The notes under the pieces are model-generated. The model had not been told where the DNA came from. It ran no database searches and saw only the letters and a list, made by a program, of their open reading frames with translations. The translations under genes and the position numbers were made by a program. From CAZHTS01 sp964535315 (GTDB taxonomy: Bacteria > Chloroflexota > Anaerolineae > Anaerolineales > Anaerolineaceae): DNA of 64,000 nt. Shown here one piece after another: positions 55,819 through 63,983 of this stretch (within the stretch, counting starts at the first letter, position 1; each line of letters begins with the position of its first letter). The stretch spans positions 1 through 64,000 of the forward strand of contig CAZHTS010000008.1 in the NCBI GenBank assembly GCA_964535315.1, in the 5' to 3' direction.

Positions 55819-56013
55819 TTATGAGCGGATGAGCGCCAGGATCAAAGTGATAGACACCAGAACCGTAGTGGCGACTGCCAGTCCGGCGTGAAAGCTCAGG
55901 CTGCTGGGGTCGGGGTTAAGTCCCTGTTGCGAGCGGATCCAAAACCCACAAATCAAAGTGGATGCAAGCATTAAGACGTCGATGACGCTGAGAACGATCA
56001 GAGCGATTTTCAT
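55819..56013 (-). CDS. Small two-helix membrane protein, function unknown
   Basis: A 64-residue protein, MKIALIVLSVIDVLMLAST at the start, with two hydrophobic helices (about 4-24 and 42-62) separated by a short loop (IRSQQGLNPDPSSLSFHAG). It starts at 56013, 1 base after the tetR stop, so it is in the tetR operon. Proteins this small can be regulators or stabilisers of transporters, but I cannot assign a role. Confidence 0.7.
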   Translation of the reverse strand: MKIALIVLSVIDVLMLASTLICGFWIRSQQGLNPDPSSLSFHAGLAVATTVLVSITLILALIRS

Positions 56014-56014
56014 G

Positions 56015-56599
56015 TTATTCCTCTTTCTTTGGTAAAACAATTTTTTCTATCAAGGTATCCAGCATCTGCTGGCGTTGCTGGGGATCTTCTATATCGATCC
56101 CCAGATAGCTTTCAAAGGCTTCTTTCCTGAGCAGGGCGACCTGCAAGGTGCTGACGAGCGCCAGCGCCATCAGTCGCAGGCTGAGTTCATCCGTTGTACC
56201 GGCGGTAATCTGGCGCAAGAGCGGGAGCAGCAGGGTGGGTGTTTCCATGCGGCCCTTAATCAAATCGTACGAGAGACTGACCTGAGCCATAGCGAGGTTT
56301 TTAATGGCGATTTCGGCGGTGTGTTGGATCATCATCTTGAGGCGCAGTAGTGGATCGACCTGAGGGGCTTGCTGGTCGTCCAACCAGTGCAGCGTTTCTG
56401 CCAGGAAGACCCGGTTGTAAGCTTCCATGAGCAGCGCGTCTTTCGATTGGTAGTGATAATTGATCAGGCCGATGCCAACGCCGGCGCGTTCGGCAATCTG
56501 ACGGGTGGTGATCTGGGTAGAGACCTGTTTCTCGATCAGCAGTTCTGTGGCTGCCTGGAGAATTCGTTCTTTGGGGTCGGAAGCTGTGTCTACTGTCAT
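56015..56599 (-). CDS. TetR-family transcriptional repressor
   Basis: A 194-residue repressor. The N-terminal DNA-binding domain reads PKERILQAATELLIEKQVSTQITTRQIAERAGVGIGLINYHYQSKDALL (about 9-57), a standard TetR HTH. The C-terminal ligand domain is divergent. The start ATG at 56597-56599 (MTVDTAS) is chosen because AGGA precedes it and the promoter at 56632-56659 puts the transcript start near 56625; longer in-frame ATGs at 56632 and 56626 would lie in or at the promoter. An autoregulatory operator candidate (56619-56632) overlaps the start of transcription. Divergent reductase genes at 56775 are likely co-regulated. Confidence 0.93.
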   Translation of the reverse strand: MTVDTASDPKERILQAATELLIEKQVSTQITTRQIAERAGVGIGLINYHYQSKDALLMEAYNRVFLAETLHWLDDQQAPQVDPLLRLKMMIQHTAEIAIKNLAMAQVSLSYDLIKGRMETPTLLLPLLRQITAGTTDELSLRLMALALVSTLQVALLRKEAFESYLGIDIEDPQQRQQMLDTLIEKIVLPKKEE

Positions 56600-56618
56600 G
56601 TGGATTCCTGAATTTGAT

Positions 56619-56659
56619 TTGAACATGTTCAATTATACAGATTGTGATCGATTTGTCAA
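56619..56659 (-). promoter_or_regulatory. Near-consensus tetR promoter with overlapping TTGAACATGTTCAA operator
   Basis: On the minus strand: TTGACA (56654-56659), 16-base spacer, TATAAT (56632-56637). Abutting the -10 is the perfect 14-base palindrome TTGAACATGTTCAA (56619-56632), over the predicted start. This is the textbook arrangement for TetR autorepression. Confidence 0.75.
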
Positions 56660-56714
56660 GACCTGAATTTTTTAATTGGATGGGTACGCAGGCCATATCA
56701 GCGAAAGTTGTGAG

Positions 56715-56720
56715 TATAAT
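56715..56720 (+). promoter_or_regulatory. -10 element of the divergent reductase genes
   Basis: TATAAT, 55 bases before the first reductase start at 56775. No good -35 at 17 bases. The palindrome of the tetR operator is about 85 bases upstream, so direct repression from it would need looping or a second site. Confidence 0.35.
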
Positions 56721-56774
56721 TAAAAACAGGTTTCTTCTATCCCGGTGTAGATGGCTGGCGGTAATGAGGACAAG

Positions 56775-57326
56775 ATGCGTATTGTCGTTTTGAATGGTAA
56801 CCCCAACAAGAATGCTCGAGCTTTTGACGATTACCTGGGGCAATTGCAAGATGCGCTCTTGCTTGCCGGCCACTCATCCAGCCTTTTTACGTTGCGCGAC
56901 ATGAACATCCGCCAGTGCGTGGGGTGCTGGGGGTGTTGGGTGCAAACGCCGGGTGAGTGCCTGACGCCCGACGATACGGTTCAGGTACGCCGGGCGGTTG
57001 TTGAAGCGGATTGGCTCCTGCTGGCATCGCCGGTGATCATGGGGTTTGCCAGCGCGCTCCTCAAACGAACCATGGATCGGATGATCCCTTTGATCCATCC
57101 TTATGCTGTTATTGATCGTGGAGGGCTGCATCACCGCCGGCGTTATGAGCGTTATCCACGTACGGGGCTCATTTTGCAAAAGCAGAAGGACACGGACGAT
57201 GAGGATATTGCCATTATCGCCGATATTTTCGGGCGTATGGCCATTAATTTGAAGAGTGAATTGAAGTTTGCACGCTTGACAACGGATGCGGTCGAGGAGG
57301 TGATGCATGAAATTGGTCGTGTATAA
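56775..57326 (+). CDS. NADPH-dependent FMN reductase / flavodoxin-like protein, Cys-rich
   Basis: A 183-residue flavodoxin-like-fold protein: FMN-binding start MRIVVLNGNPNKNARAFDDYLG, then RQCVGCWGCWVQTPGECLTPDD near 45-66, a Cys-rich loop as in iron-sulfur flavoproteins and related reductases, and LLASPVIMGFASALLKRTMDR (second FMN motif). GAGGA is 4 bases before ATG 56775. The 3' end overlaps the next gene by 20 bases. Expected to be cytoplasmic, reducing quinones, flavins or metal/thiol substrates. Confidence 0.88.
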   Translation: MRIVVLNGNPNKNARAFDDYLGQLQDALLLAGHSSSLFTLRDMNIRQCVGCWGCWVQTPGECLTPDDTVQVRRAVVEADWLLLASPVIMGFASALLKRTMDRMIPLIHPYAVIDRGGLHHRRRYERYPRTGLILQKQKDTDDEDIAIIADIFGRMAINLKSELKFARLTTDAVEEVMHEIGRV

Positions 57327-57975
57327 TGGCTCGCCGCGCGGGAGGAAAGGTAACACGCGTCTGTTGTTGGAAAGCTTTCTGGCAGGTTTTACCGAGGACG
57401 CCGCCAATACGGTCACGGTGTATTATTTGAATCATGTAGACGAACAGGAAGAATTCAGCCGGGCCTTTGGTGAGGCAGATGCGGTTTTATTGGCTTTCCC
57501 GTTGTATGCCGACTCGATGCCTGGGCTGGTCAAGCTTTTTATCGAAGAGACGTTGCAACCTTTTTGCGGGCGGACTGGTAACCCGATCCTGGGTTTTCTG
57601 GTGCAATCGGGTTTCCCTGAAGCGGAACATTCCCGGCCGGTTGAACGCTACCTGGAAAAGCTGGCGCGGCGACTGGGCTGCCCCTATGCCGGTACAATGA
57701 TCAAAGGCGGCATCGAAGGGATTCAAACGCAGCCGCGACGTTGGTCGTACAAATTATTGGGTATGCTGCGCCAGTTGGGAAAAGATTTTGGGCAAAGCAG
57801 CAGATTTAACCCGGCGACCCTGGCTGAACTGGCAAAGCCAGAGCGTTTTTCGCCGCTGGCGCTGGCCGTGTTCCGGTTTCTTTTGAAATTGGGCATCCCC
57901 AATCAATATTGGGATGAAATGCTCAAGAAGAATGACGCTTTTGCGGAACGCTTTGCGCGCCCGTACCGGCAATAA
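57307..57975 (+). CDS. Flavodoxin-like NAD(P)H reductase, second of pair
   Basis: A 222-residue protein with the same fold: MKLVVYNGSPRGRKGNTRLLLESFLAG, AFGEADAVLLAFPLYADSMPGLVKLFIEE, GFLVQSGFPEAEHSRPVERYLEKLARRLG. It lacks the Cys-rich loop of the preceding protein and has a longer C-terminal helical extension (from about 150). Its start lies inside the first gene, so the two are translated together and may form a heterodimer or work in sequence. Confidence 0.88.
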   Translation: MKLVVYNGSPRGRKGNTRLLLESFLAGFTEDAANTVTVYYLNHVDEQEEFSRAFGEADAVLLAFPLYADSMPGLVKLFIEETLQPFCGRTGNPILGFLVQSGFPEAEHSRPVERYLEKLARRLGCPYAGTMIKGGIEGIQTQPRRWSYKLLGMLRQLGKDFGQSSRFNPATLAELAKPERFSPLALAVFRFLLKLGIPNQYWDEMLKKNDAFAERFARPYRQ

Positions 57976-58071
57976 CGGATGTGCGCATTTTTTCTGCCGG
58001 ACAGCATGACAAAATGTGTTTTTTATGTGCTTTTGGGCGTTAAAGCCCTTTCATTTTGTGAAATGTGACGC

Positions 58072-58207
58072 TATAATATATTTTGATTTCCGTTTATAAC
58101 ACATTAATTAAATATTGTGTTGTTTGAGCGATTGCGTCACCGACATTTACCTTGAAACGCTATCTGGAGCTGTTTGTCGATAGCATCTGATGGGTAAAGT
58201 TCATCAG
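58072..58207 (+). promoter_or_regulatory. Structured leader before the first Mop-type gene
   Basis: TATAAT (58072-58077) with a weak -35 (TTTCAT, 58049-58054) and a CATTT-TGTG-AAATG inverted repeat across the spacer (58052-58065). The leader then holds two stems: GCTATC / GATAGC (58159-58184) and CTGATG / CATCAG (58187-58207). It does not show the molybdenum-cofactor riboswitch consensus that I know. Confidence 0.4.
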
Positions 58208-58235
58208 CGGATGTTTTTCCACTCTTAGGGAGACA

Positions 58236-60956
58236 ATGATGCAAAAGAAGACAGTTGTGATCAATGGCATGCCCCGTACTTTGATTTTTGATCCGGAGAC
58301 ATCGCTCGCCGATGTCTTGCGCCGGCAACTGGGATTGACTGGCACCAAGGTTGGGTGTGATGATGGGCAGTGTGGCTCGTGTGCGGTCATCCTGGATGGT
58401 AAGATGGTCCTGTCTTGCGCTTTGAAGATGAAAAAGGTGCCGGAAGGGGCGAAGATTGTCACGATCGAGGGGATCGGTACGTTGCAGAATCCGCACCCGA
58501 TCCAACTGGCGCTGGTGCTGTATGGCGCTCCGCAATGTGGTTTTTGTATGCCGGGCTTTGTGATTTCGGCCAAAGTTCTGCTTGACGAGAATCCAAACCC
58601 GAGCCGCGAAGAGGTGCGGGCCTGGCTGCATCGTCATCGCAACGTTTGCCGGTGCAACGGTTACCGTCCGGTGGTAGACGCCATTTTGCACGCTGCTGCG
58701 GTATTACGTGGGGAGAAACCACTTGAATCGTTGTATTTTCAGTTACCAGAGGATGGGCGCATTTGGGGCAGCGCCTATCCGCGCCCCAGCGCAATGGCGA
58801 AGGTGACGGGTATGCTGGATTACGGGGCCGATCTATCTTTGAAATTGCCGCCCGATACGCTGCAACTGGCGTTGGTGCAGGCCAGGGTGTCGCACGCCAA
58901 TATTCTCTCCATTGACACCCATGAAGCGGAGACAATGCCGGGGGTGTATCGCGTGCTTACCTATCGCGACGTGAAAGGGAAAAATCGCATCAACGGTATG
59001 GTCACTTTTCCGACCAACAAATGTGATGGTTGGGATCGCCCGATTCTGTGCGATCAAAAAGTGTACCAATACGGCGATGCGATTGCGATCGTTTGCGCCG
59101 ACACCCGGGCGCACGCCCAGGCGGCGGCCGGTAAAGTGTGCGTAGAACTGGAAGAATTGCCGGCTTATATGAGCGCACCGGCGGCAATGGCTGAGGATGC
59201 GATTGAAATTCACCCCGGCACGCCCAACGTCTATTTTGAGCAGGGGATGGTTAAGGGGGAAGACACGGCGCCATTGATGGCACAACTGCCGTATGTGGTG
59301 GAAGATCGTTTCTATATCCAGCGGCAGCCACATCTGACCGTTGAGCCTGATATGGGCTTCGCCTACTACGATGAAGAGGGGCGGCTGACAATACACTCGA
59401 AGAGCATCGCACTTTATCTGCATATCTCCATGTTGGCCGAGGGGCTGGGACTGGCGCCCGAACAGATGCGCATTGTACAGAACCCGGCGGGCGGAACGTT
59501 TGGTTATAAATTCTGCCCCACTCTGGAAGCCCTGGTGGGGGTGGCCTGTATGGCCACCGGAAAGCCGGTTTACCTGGAGTACGATTACGCCCAGTTTATC
59601 GCCTATACCGGTAAGCGCTCGCCTTTCTTTGTTGGGTTAAAAATGGGCGCTGACCAGGAGGGGAAACTGGTGGCGATGGAGAGCGATTGGACCGTCGATC
59701 ATGGCGCTTATTCCGAGTTTGGCGATTTGTTGACGCAGAAGGGGGCGCAGTTTATCGGCGCCGGATATGATATCCCCAACATTCGCGGCGTGGGGCGAAC
59801 GGTGTGCACCAATCACGCCTGGGGGTCACCGTATCGCGGGTATGGTTCGCCACAGAGCCTGTTTGCCTCCGAAAGCCTGATGGATGAACTGGCCGAGAAG
59901 ACAGGGATCGACCCGCTCGAATTGCGTTATCGTAATGTTTATCGCCAGGGGAGCACGACGCCTACCGGACAGGACCCGGAAGTATACAGTCTGCCCGAGA
60001 TGATCGATCTGTTGCGTCCCCGTTACCAGCAGGCAAAGGATCGGGCGCAGCGTGAATCTACGGCAGAGAAGAAAAAGGGAGTGGGGGTGGCGATCGGTAT
60101 TTACGGCGCCGGTGGGGATGGCCCGGATACGGCTGAGGTGTGGCTGGAACTGACGCCGTCAGGGGTGACCGTTTACACTACCTGGGAGGATCACGGTCAG
60201 GGGGCGGATATTGGCGTTCTGGGAACCGCACACGAAGGGTTGCGCCCGCTGGGGCTGGCGCCGGAAAAGATCAGCCTGGTGATGAACGACTCGGCGCTGG
60301 CGCCGGATAGCGGCCCGGCGGGTGGAAGCCGGTCACAGGTGGTCGTTGGTAACGCTATTAAGGCAGGGTGCGATGCGCTCCTGGCTGCTCTGGGTAAGGA
60401 GGATGGCGGTTATCGTACGTATGAGGAGATGGCTGCGGCTGGTCTGCCGTTACGCTATTCGGGGAAATGGACTTCGGCCATGTCCACCGTATGCGACGAC
60501 AAAACCGGGCAGGGCAATCCGATTGCCAACTATATGTATGGTTTGTTCATGGCAGAGGTGGAGGTTGATCTGCGAAGTGGGAAGACGCGCGTCGACAGGA
60601 TGACTGTGGTGGCGGATGTGGGCAAGATTAACAATCGCTTGGCGGTGGATGGGCAAATTTATGGCGGGATTGCTCAGGGGATTGGCCTGGCATTGAGTGA
60701 AGATTTTGAAGATTTGAGCAAACATACCAGTATGCTGGCCTGTGGCATTCCGTACGCCAAGGATGTACCGGATGACATTGAGATCCTCTATGTAGAAACT
60801 CCGCGCGGCAACGGCCCGTTTGGGGCGTCGGGGGTTGGTGAATTGCCCAATACCGCCCCGCATGCGGCGATTATCAATGCCATTTATCAGGCCTGTGGCG
60901 TTCGCGTCCGCGATTTACCGGCGCGGCCTGAGAAGATACTGGCAGGGTTGAAGTAG
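58236..60956 (+). CDS. Mop-type molybdenum aldehyde oxidoreductase (xanthine oxidase family)
   Basis: A 906-residue cytoplasmic enzyme with the domain order and length of Desulfovibrio aldehyde oxidoreductase: two [2Fe-2S] domains, then the molybdopterin-binding part, with no FAD domain. Counting from the second ATG (58239), the first cluster Cys fall at 40, 45, 48 and 60; the second set is QCGFC and CRC near 100-140. The catalytic Glu of the xanthine oxidase family lies in GASGVGE near 868. Preserved segments include GTFGYKFCPT, YTGKRSP, NHAWGSPYRGYGSPQ. Likely oxidises aldehydes to acids with water. Followed by a near-paralogue. Confidence 0.93.
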   Translation: MMQKKTVVINGMPRTLIFDPETSLADVLRRQLGLTGTKVGCDDGQCGSCAVILDGKMVLSCALKMKKVPEGAKIVTIEGIGTLQNPHPIQLALVLYGAPQCGFCMPGFVISAKVLLDENPNPSREEVRAWLHRHRNVCRCNGYRPVVDAILHAAAVLRGEKPLESLYFQLPEDGRIWGSAYPRPSAMAKVTGMLDYGADLSLKLPPDTLQLALVQARVSHANILSIDTHEAETMPGVYRVLTYRDVKGKNRINGMVTFPTNKCDGWDRPILCDQKVYQYGDAIAIVCADTRAHAQAAAGKVCVELEELPAYMSAPAAMAEDAIEIHPGTPNVYFEQGMVKGEDTAPLMAQLPYVVEDRFYIQRQPHLTVEPDMGFAYYDEEGRLTIHSKSIALYLHISMLAEGLGLAPEQMRIVQNPAGGTFGYKFCPTLEALVGVACMATGKPVYLEYDYAQFIAYTGKRSPFFVGLKMGADQEGKLVAMESDWTVDHGAYSEFGDLLTQKGAQFIGAGYDIPNIRGVGRTVCTNHAWGSPYRGYGSPQSLFASESLMDELAEKTGIDPLELRYRNVYRQGSTTPTGQDPEVYSLPEMIDLLRPRYQQAKDRAQRESTAEKKKGVGVAIGIYGAGGDGPDTAEVWLELTPSGVTVYTTWEDHGQGADIGVLGTAHEGLRPLGLAPEKISLVMNDSALAPDSGPAGGSRSQVVVGNAIKAGCDALLAALGKEDGGYRTYEEMAAAGLPLRYSGKWTSAMSTVCDDKTGQGNPIANYMYGLFMAEVEVDLRSGKTRVDRMTVVADVGKINNRLAVDGQIYGGIAQGIGLALSEDFEDLSKHTSMLACGIPYAKDVPDDIEILYVETPRGNGPFGASGVGELPNTAPHAAIINAIYQACGVRVRDLPARPEKILAGLK

Positions 60957-60972
60957 AGGTGGAAAGGCGAGG

Positions 60973-61013
60973 GGATAGCAACAATAGCCGTATTGTTATC
61001 ATTGTTGCTATCC
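60973..61013 (+). terminator. Stem-loop after the first Mop-type gene
   Basis: GGATAGCAACAAT pairs with ATTGTTGCTATCC (15-base loop that itself repeats GTTAT), followed by AAATTTAATTG. No strong U-tract, but well placed to separate the two genes. Confidence 0.6.
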
Positions 61014-61035
61014 AAATTTAATTGAGTAAATACAT

Positions 61036-61177
61036 TTGCGTATGAGATCGATTTGTGCTATGATATTTTTGAGCTATGGGTGAGTGGGCAGGCATTCTCT
61101 GCGGAGATGCCCTGCCTTAAGTTTGTATCCTATATTCCCTTCAATTGAATATCGAGGAGCAAATCCGTTCAATTGAA
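61036..61177 (+). promoter_or_regulatory. Promoter, hairpin and twin TTCAATTGAA palindromes before the second Mop-type gene
   Basis: TTGCGT (61036-61041), 17-base spacer, TATGAT (61059-61064). Downstream is a strong imperfect hairpin at 61087-61116 (GGCAGG / CCTGCC outer stem). TTCAATTGAA, a 10-base palindrome, occurs at 61140-61149 and again at 61168-61177 (centre spacing 28). AAGGAGG follows 8 bases before the ATG. Two identical palindromes in a leader suggest a repressor or translational control. Confidence 0.55.
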
Positions 61178-61194
61178 CCCCCAAGGAGGAACAC

Positions 61195-63924
61195 ATGCTT
61201 AAGAAGACCCTGGTTGTTAATGGCGTACCGCGTGTTTTAATTGCGGAGGCCGACGCGCTGCTATCCGATGTGTTGCGCAAGCAACTGGGATTGACCGGCA
61301 CCAAGGTTGGCTGTGGTACTGGCCATTGCGGTTCCTGTTCGGTGATCCTGGATGGCAAGCTGATTTTATCCTGTCTGGTCAAGATGGGGAGGGTGGCCGA
61401 TGGCGCCAAAGTAACCACCATCGAGGGAATAGGTACGCCTGACAACCTGCACCCAATTCAGAAAGCCTTTATTCTGCATGGTGCGGCGCAGTGTGGGTTC
61501 TGCAGCCCGGGCTTTATTGTTTCGAGCAAAGCTCTGTTGGAGCAGAATCCCGCTCCGACGCGTGAGGAGGTACGCGCCTGGTTCGATAAGCATCACAACG
61601 CCTGCCGCTGCAATGGCTACAAGCCGGCGGTGGATGCGGTGATGCATGCTGCGGCGGTGATGCGCGGCGAGATGCCGGCCGACAGCCTGGATTACAAGAT
61701 GCCGGCGGACGGACGGGTGTGGGGCACGGCGTACCCGCGACCCAGCGCAGCGGCCAAGGTCACCGGTACGCTCGATTACGGCGCCGATTTGGGCCTTAAG
61801 CTGCCGGAAGACACGTTGCAGTGCGCTCTGGTTCAGGCGACGGTGTCGCATGCCAACATCCTTTCGATTGATACCAGTGAAGCCGAAAAGATGCCCGGCG
61901 TCTACAAGGTGGTAACGCATAAAGACGTGAAGGGTAAGAATCGCATCACCGGTTTGATCACCTTCCCCACCAACAAGGGGGATGGTTGGGATCGCCCGAT
62001 TTTGTGCGATACCAAGGTGTTTCAGTTTGGGGATGCAATTGCTATTGTGTGCGCCGATACCAAGGCGCATGCCGATGCGGCCGCCAAGAAGGTCAAGGTT
62101 GAACTGGAAGAACTGCCGGCTTACATGAGCGCCCCGGCGGCCCTGGCTGAGGATGCCATCGAGATTCATCCTGGAACGCCCAACGTATACTTTGAGCAGC
62201 GCATTGAGAAAGGCGATGACACCAAGGAAATCATGGAGAAGGCTGCTTATGTGGCCGAAGGCAGCTACTATCTCCAGCGCCAGCCGCACCTGACCATCGA
62301 ACCGGACCTGGGTTTCGCTTATTACGATGAAGAGGGCCGTCTGACGATCCATTCAAAGAGCATCGGCATCTTCCTGCATCACGCCATGATTGCCCCAGGG
62401 TTGGGGGTCGCGCCGGAGAAACTGCGCCTGGTCCAGAATGCCGCCGGCGGCACGTTTGGTTATAAATTCAGCCCGACGATGGAAGCGCTGGTGGGTGTGG
62501 CCTGCATGGCCACCGGCAAGCCGGTCTATCTGGAATACGACTACTATCAGTTCATCACTTACACCGGGAAGCGTTCGCCGTGGTTTGTCAACCTGAAGCT
62601 GGCGGCGGACGAGAAGGGCAAAATCCTGGCGATGGAGAGCGACTGGACGGTCGATCATGGGCCCTATTCGGAGTTCGGTGATCTGCTGACCCTGCGCGGT
62701 GCGCAGTACATTGGCGCCGGGTATGACATTCCCAATATCCGTGGCATTGGCCGCACGGTTTGCACCAACCATGCCTGGGGGTCTGCATTCCGGGCCTACG
62801 GTTCGCCGCAGAGTTTCTTTGCTTCGGAGAGCCTGGTAGATGAGCTGGCCGAAAAGATCGGCGTGGATCCGTTAGAATTCCGTTACCAGAACGTCTATCG
62901 CCCTGGGGCGACGACGCCGAACGGCCAGACCCCGGATGCGTTCAGCTTCCCTGAAATGCTGGATAAGCTGCGCCCGGTCTACCAGGAGGCCAAGGAACGC
63001 GCCAGGAAGGAATCGACGCCGGAGAAGATGCGCGGCGTAGGTGTCTCGTTAGGCATTTACGGTTCGGGTCTGGATGGCCCCGACGCGTCCGAGATTTGGG
63101 TCGAGTTGACCAAAGAGGGCGTCACCCTGTATACCAGCTGGGAAGATCACGGTCAGGGCGCCGACATGGGCGCTTTGGGCACCGCTCACGAGGCCTTGCG
63201 GCCGCTGGGTATCAAGCCCGAGCAGATCAAGCTGGTGATGAATGATACCGCTCTGGTGCCGAACTGCGGCCCGTCGGGTGGCAGTCGCCAACAGGTGGTC
63301 ACCGGGATGGCGATCAAGAATGGCTGCGAATTGCTGGTGGCGGCCATGCGCAAGTCGGACGGCACCTATCGCACTTACGATGAAATGGTGGCCGAGAACT
63401 TCGCCCTGAAGTACTCCGGAAAGTGGACGGCCTCAATGGCTTCCAATTGTAACGAGAAGGGGCAGGGCGCGCCGTTCTCCCACTACATGTACGAAGTCTT
63501 CCTGGTTGAGGTGGAAGTAGATGCCAAGACCGGCAAGGCGCGCGTCATCGGGGTTACGACGGTGTGCGATATTGGCAAGATCAACAACAAACTGGTGGTG
63601 GACGGTCAGATTTACGGCGGTATCGCTCAGGGTATTGGTCTGGCATTGACCGAGGACTTTGAGGATCTGAACAAGCACACCACACTGTTGGCTTGCGGTA
63701 TCCCCTATGCCAAGGATATCCCGGACAAATTTGACATTCATTATGTTGAGACCCCGCGCGAATTCGGGCCCTTTGGCGCTTCCGGTGTTGGCGAGGCCCC
63801 ATTGACTGCTCCGCACGCGGCTGTGATCAACGCCATTTACAACGCGACCGGTGTGCGCATCCGCCAACTGCCTGCTCTGCCGGAGAAGATCCTGGCGGGT
63901 TTGAAGGCGCGCGTAGCCGCATAA
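61195..63924 (+). CDS. mop: Mop-type molybdenum aldehyde oxidoreductase, second copy
   Basis: A 909-residue enzyme closely related to the one at 58236 and to Desulfovibrio Mop. Cys at 40, 45, 48 and 60 of the first cluster coincide with Mop numbering, and QCGFCSPGF...CRC gives the second cluster. The active-site Glu lies in GASGVGE, and the molybdenum-pocket segments GTFGYKFSPT, YTGKRSPWF, NHAWGSAFRAYGSPQ are closer to Desulfovibrio Mop than those of the first copy (FRAYG against YRGYG). It has its own promoter and regulatory leader. Both copies probably depend on a molybdopterin-cytosine dinucleotide cofactor; maturation genes are not in the window. Confidence 0.94.
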   Translation: MLKKTLVVNGVPRVLIAEADALLSDVLRKQLGLTGTKVGCGTGHCGSCSVILDGKLILSCLVKMGRVADGAKVTTIEGIGTPDNLHPIQKAFILHGAAQCGFCSPGFIVSSKALLEQNPAPTREEVRAWFDKHHNACRCNGYKPAVDAVMHAAAVMRGEMPADSLDYKMPADGRVWGTAYPRPSAAAKVTGTLDYGADLGLKLPEDTLQCALVQATVSHANILSIDTSEAEKMPGVYKVVTHKDVKGKNRITGLITFPTNKGDGWDRPILCDTKVFQFGDAIAIVCADTKAHADAAAKKVKVELEELPAYMSAPAALAEDAIEIHPGTPNVYFEQRIEKGDDTKEIMEKAAYVAEGSYYLQRQPHLTIEPDLGFAYYDEEGRLTIHSKSIGIFLHHAMIAPGLGVAPEKLRLVQNAAGGTFGYKFSPTMEALVGVACMATGKPVYLEYDYYQFITYTGKRSPWFVNLKLAADEKGKILAMESDWTVDHGPYSEFGDLLTLRGAQYIGAGYDIPNIRGIGRTVCTNHAWGSAFRAYGSPQSFFASESLVDELAEKIGVDPLEFRYQNVYRPGATTPNGQTPDAFSFPEMLDKLRPVYQEAKERARKESTPEKMRGVGVSLGIYGSGLDGPDASEIWVELTKEGVTLYTSWEDHGQGADMGALGTAHEALRPLGIKPEQIKLVMNDTALVPNCGPSGGSRQQVVTGMAIKNGCELLVAAMRKSDGTYRTYDEMVAENFALKYSGKWTASMASNCNEKGQGAPFSHYMYEVFLVEVEVDAKTGKARVIGVTTVCDIGKINNKLVVDGQIYGGIAQGIGLALTEDFEDLNKHTTLLACGIPYAKDIPDKFDIHYVETPREFGPFGASGVGEAPLTAPHAAVINAIYNATGVRIRQLPALPEKILAGLKARVAA

Positions 63925-63938
63925 TTGGGTTTTGCCCG

Positions 63939-63983
63939 AGGACGCCGGCCATCCTGTTGGCATTGTAGTTCTTCCGGCGTCCT
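63939..63983 (+). terminator. Stem-loop after the second Mop-type gene
   Basis: AGGACGCCGG pairs with CCGGCGTCCT across a 25-base loop, just after the stop. No U-tract visible before the window ends. Confidence 0.5.

Noticed and set aside
58078..58235. Molybdenum-cofactor riboswitch before the first Mop gene
   Set aside because: Stems are present but the conserved sequence elements I know for that riboswitch are not visible.
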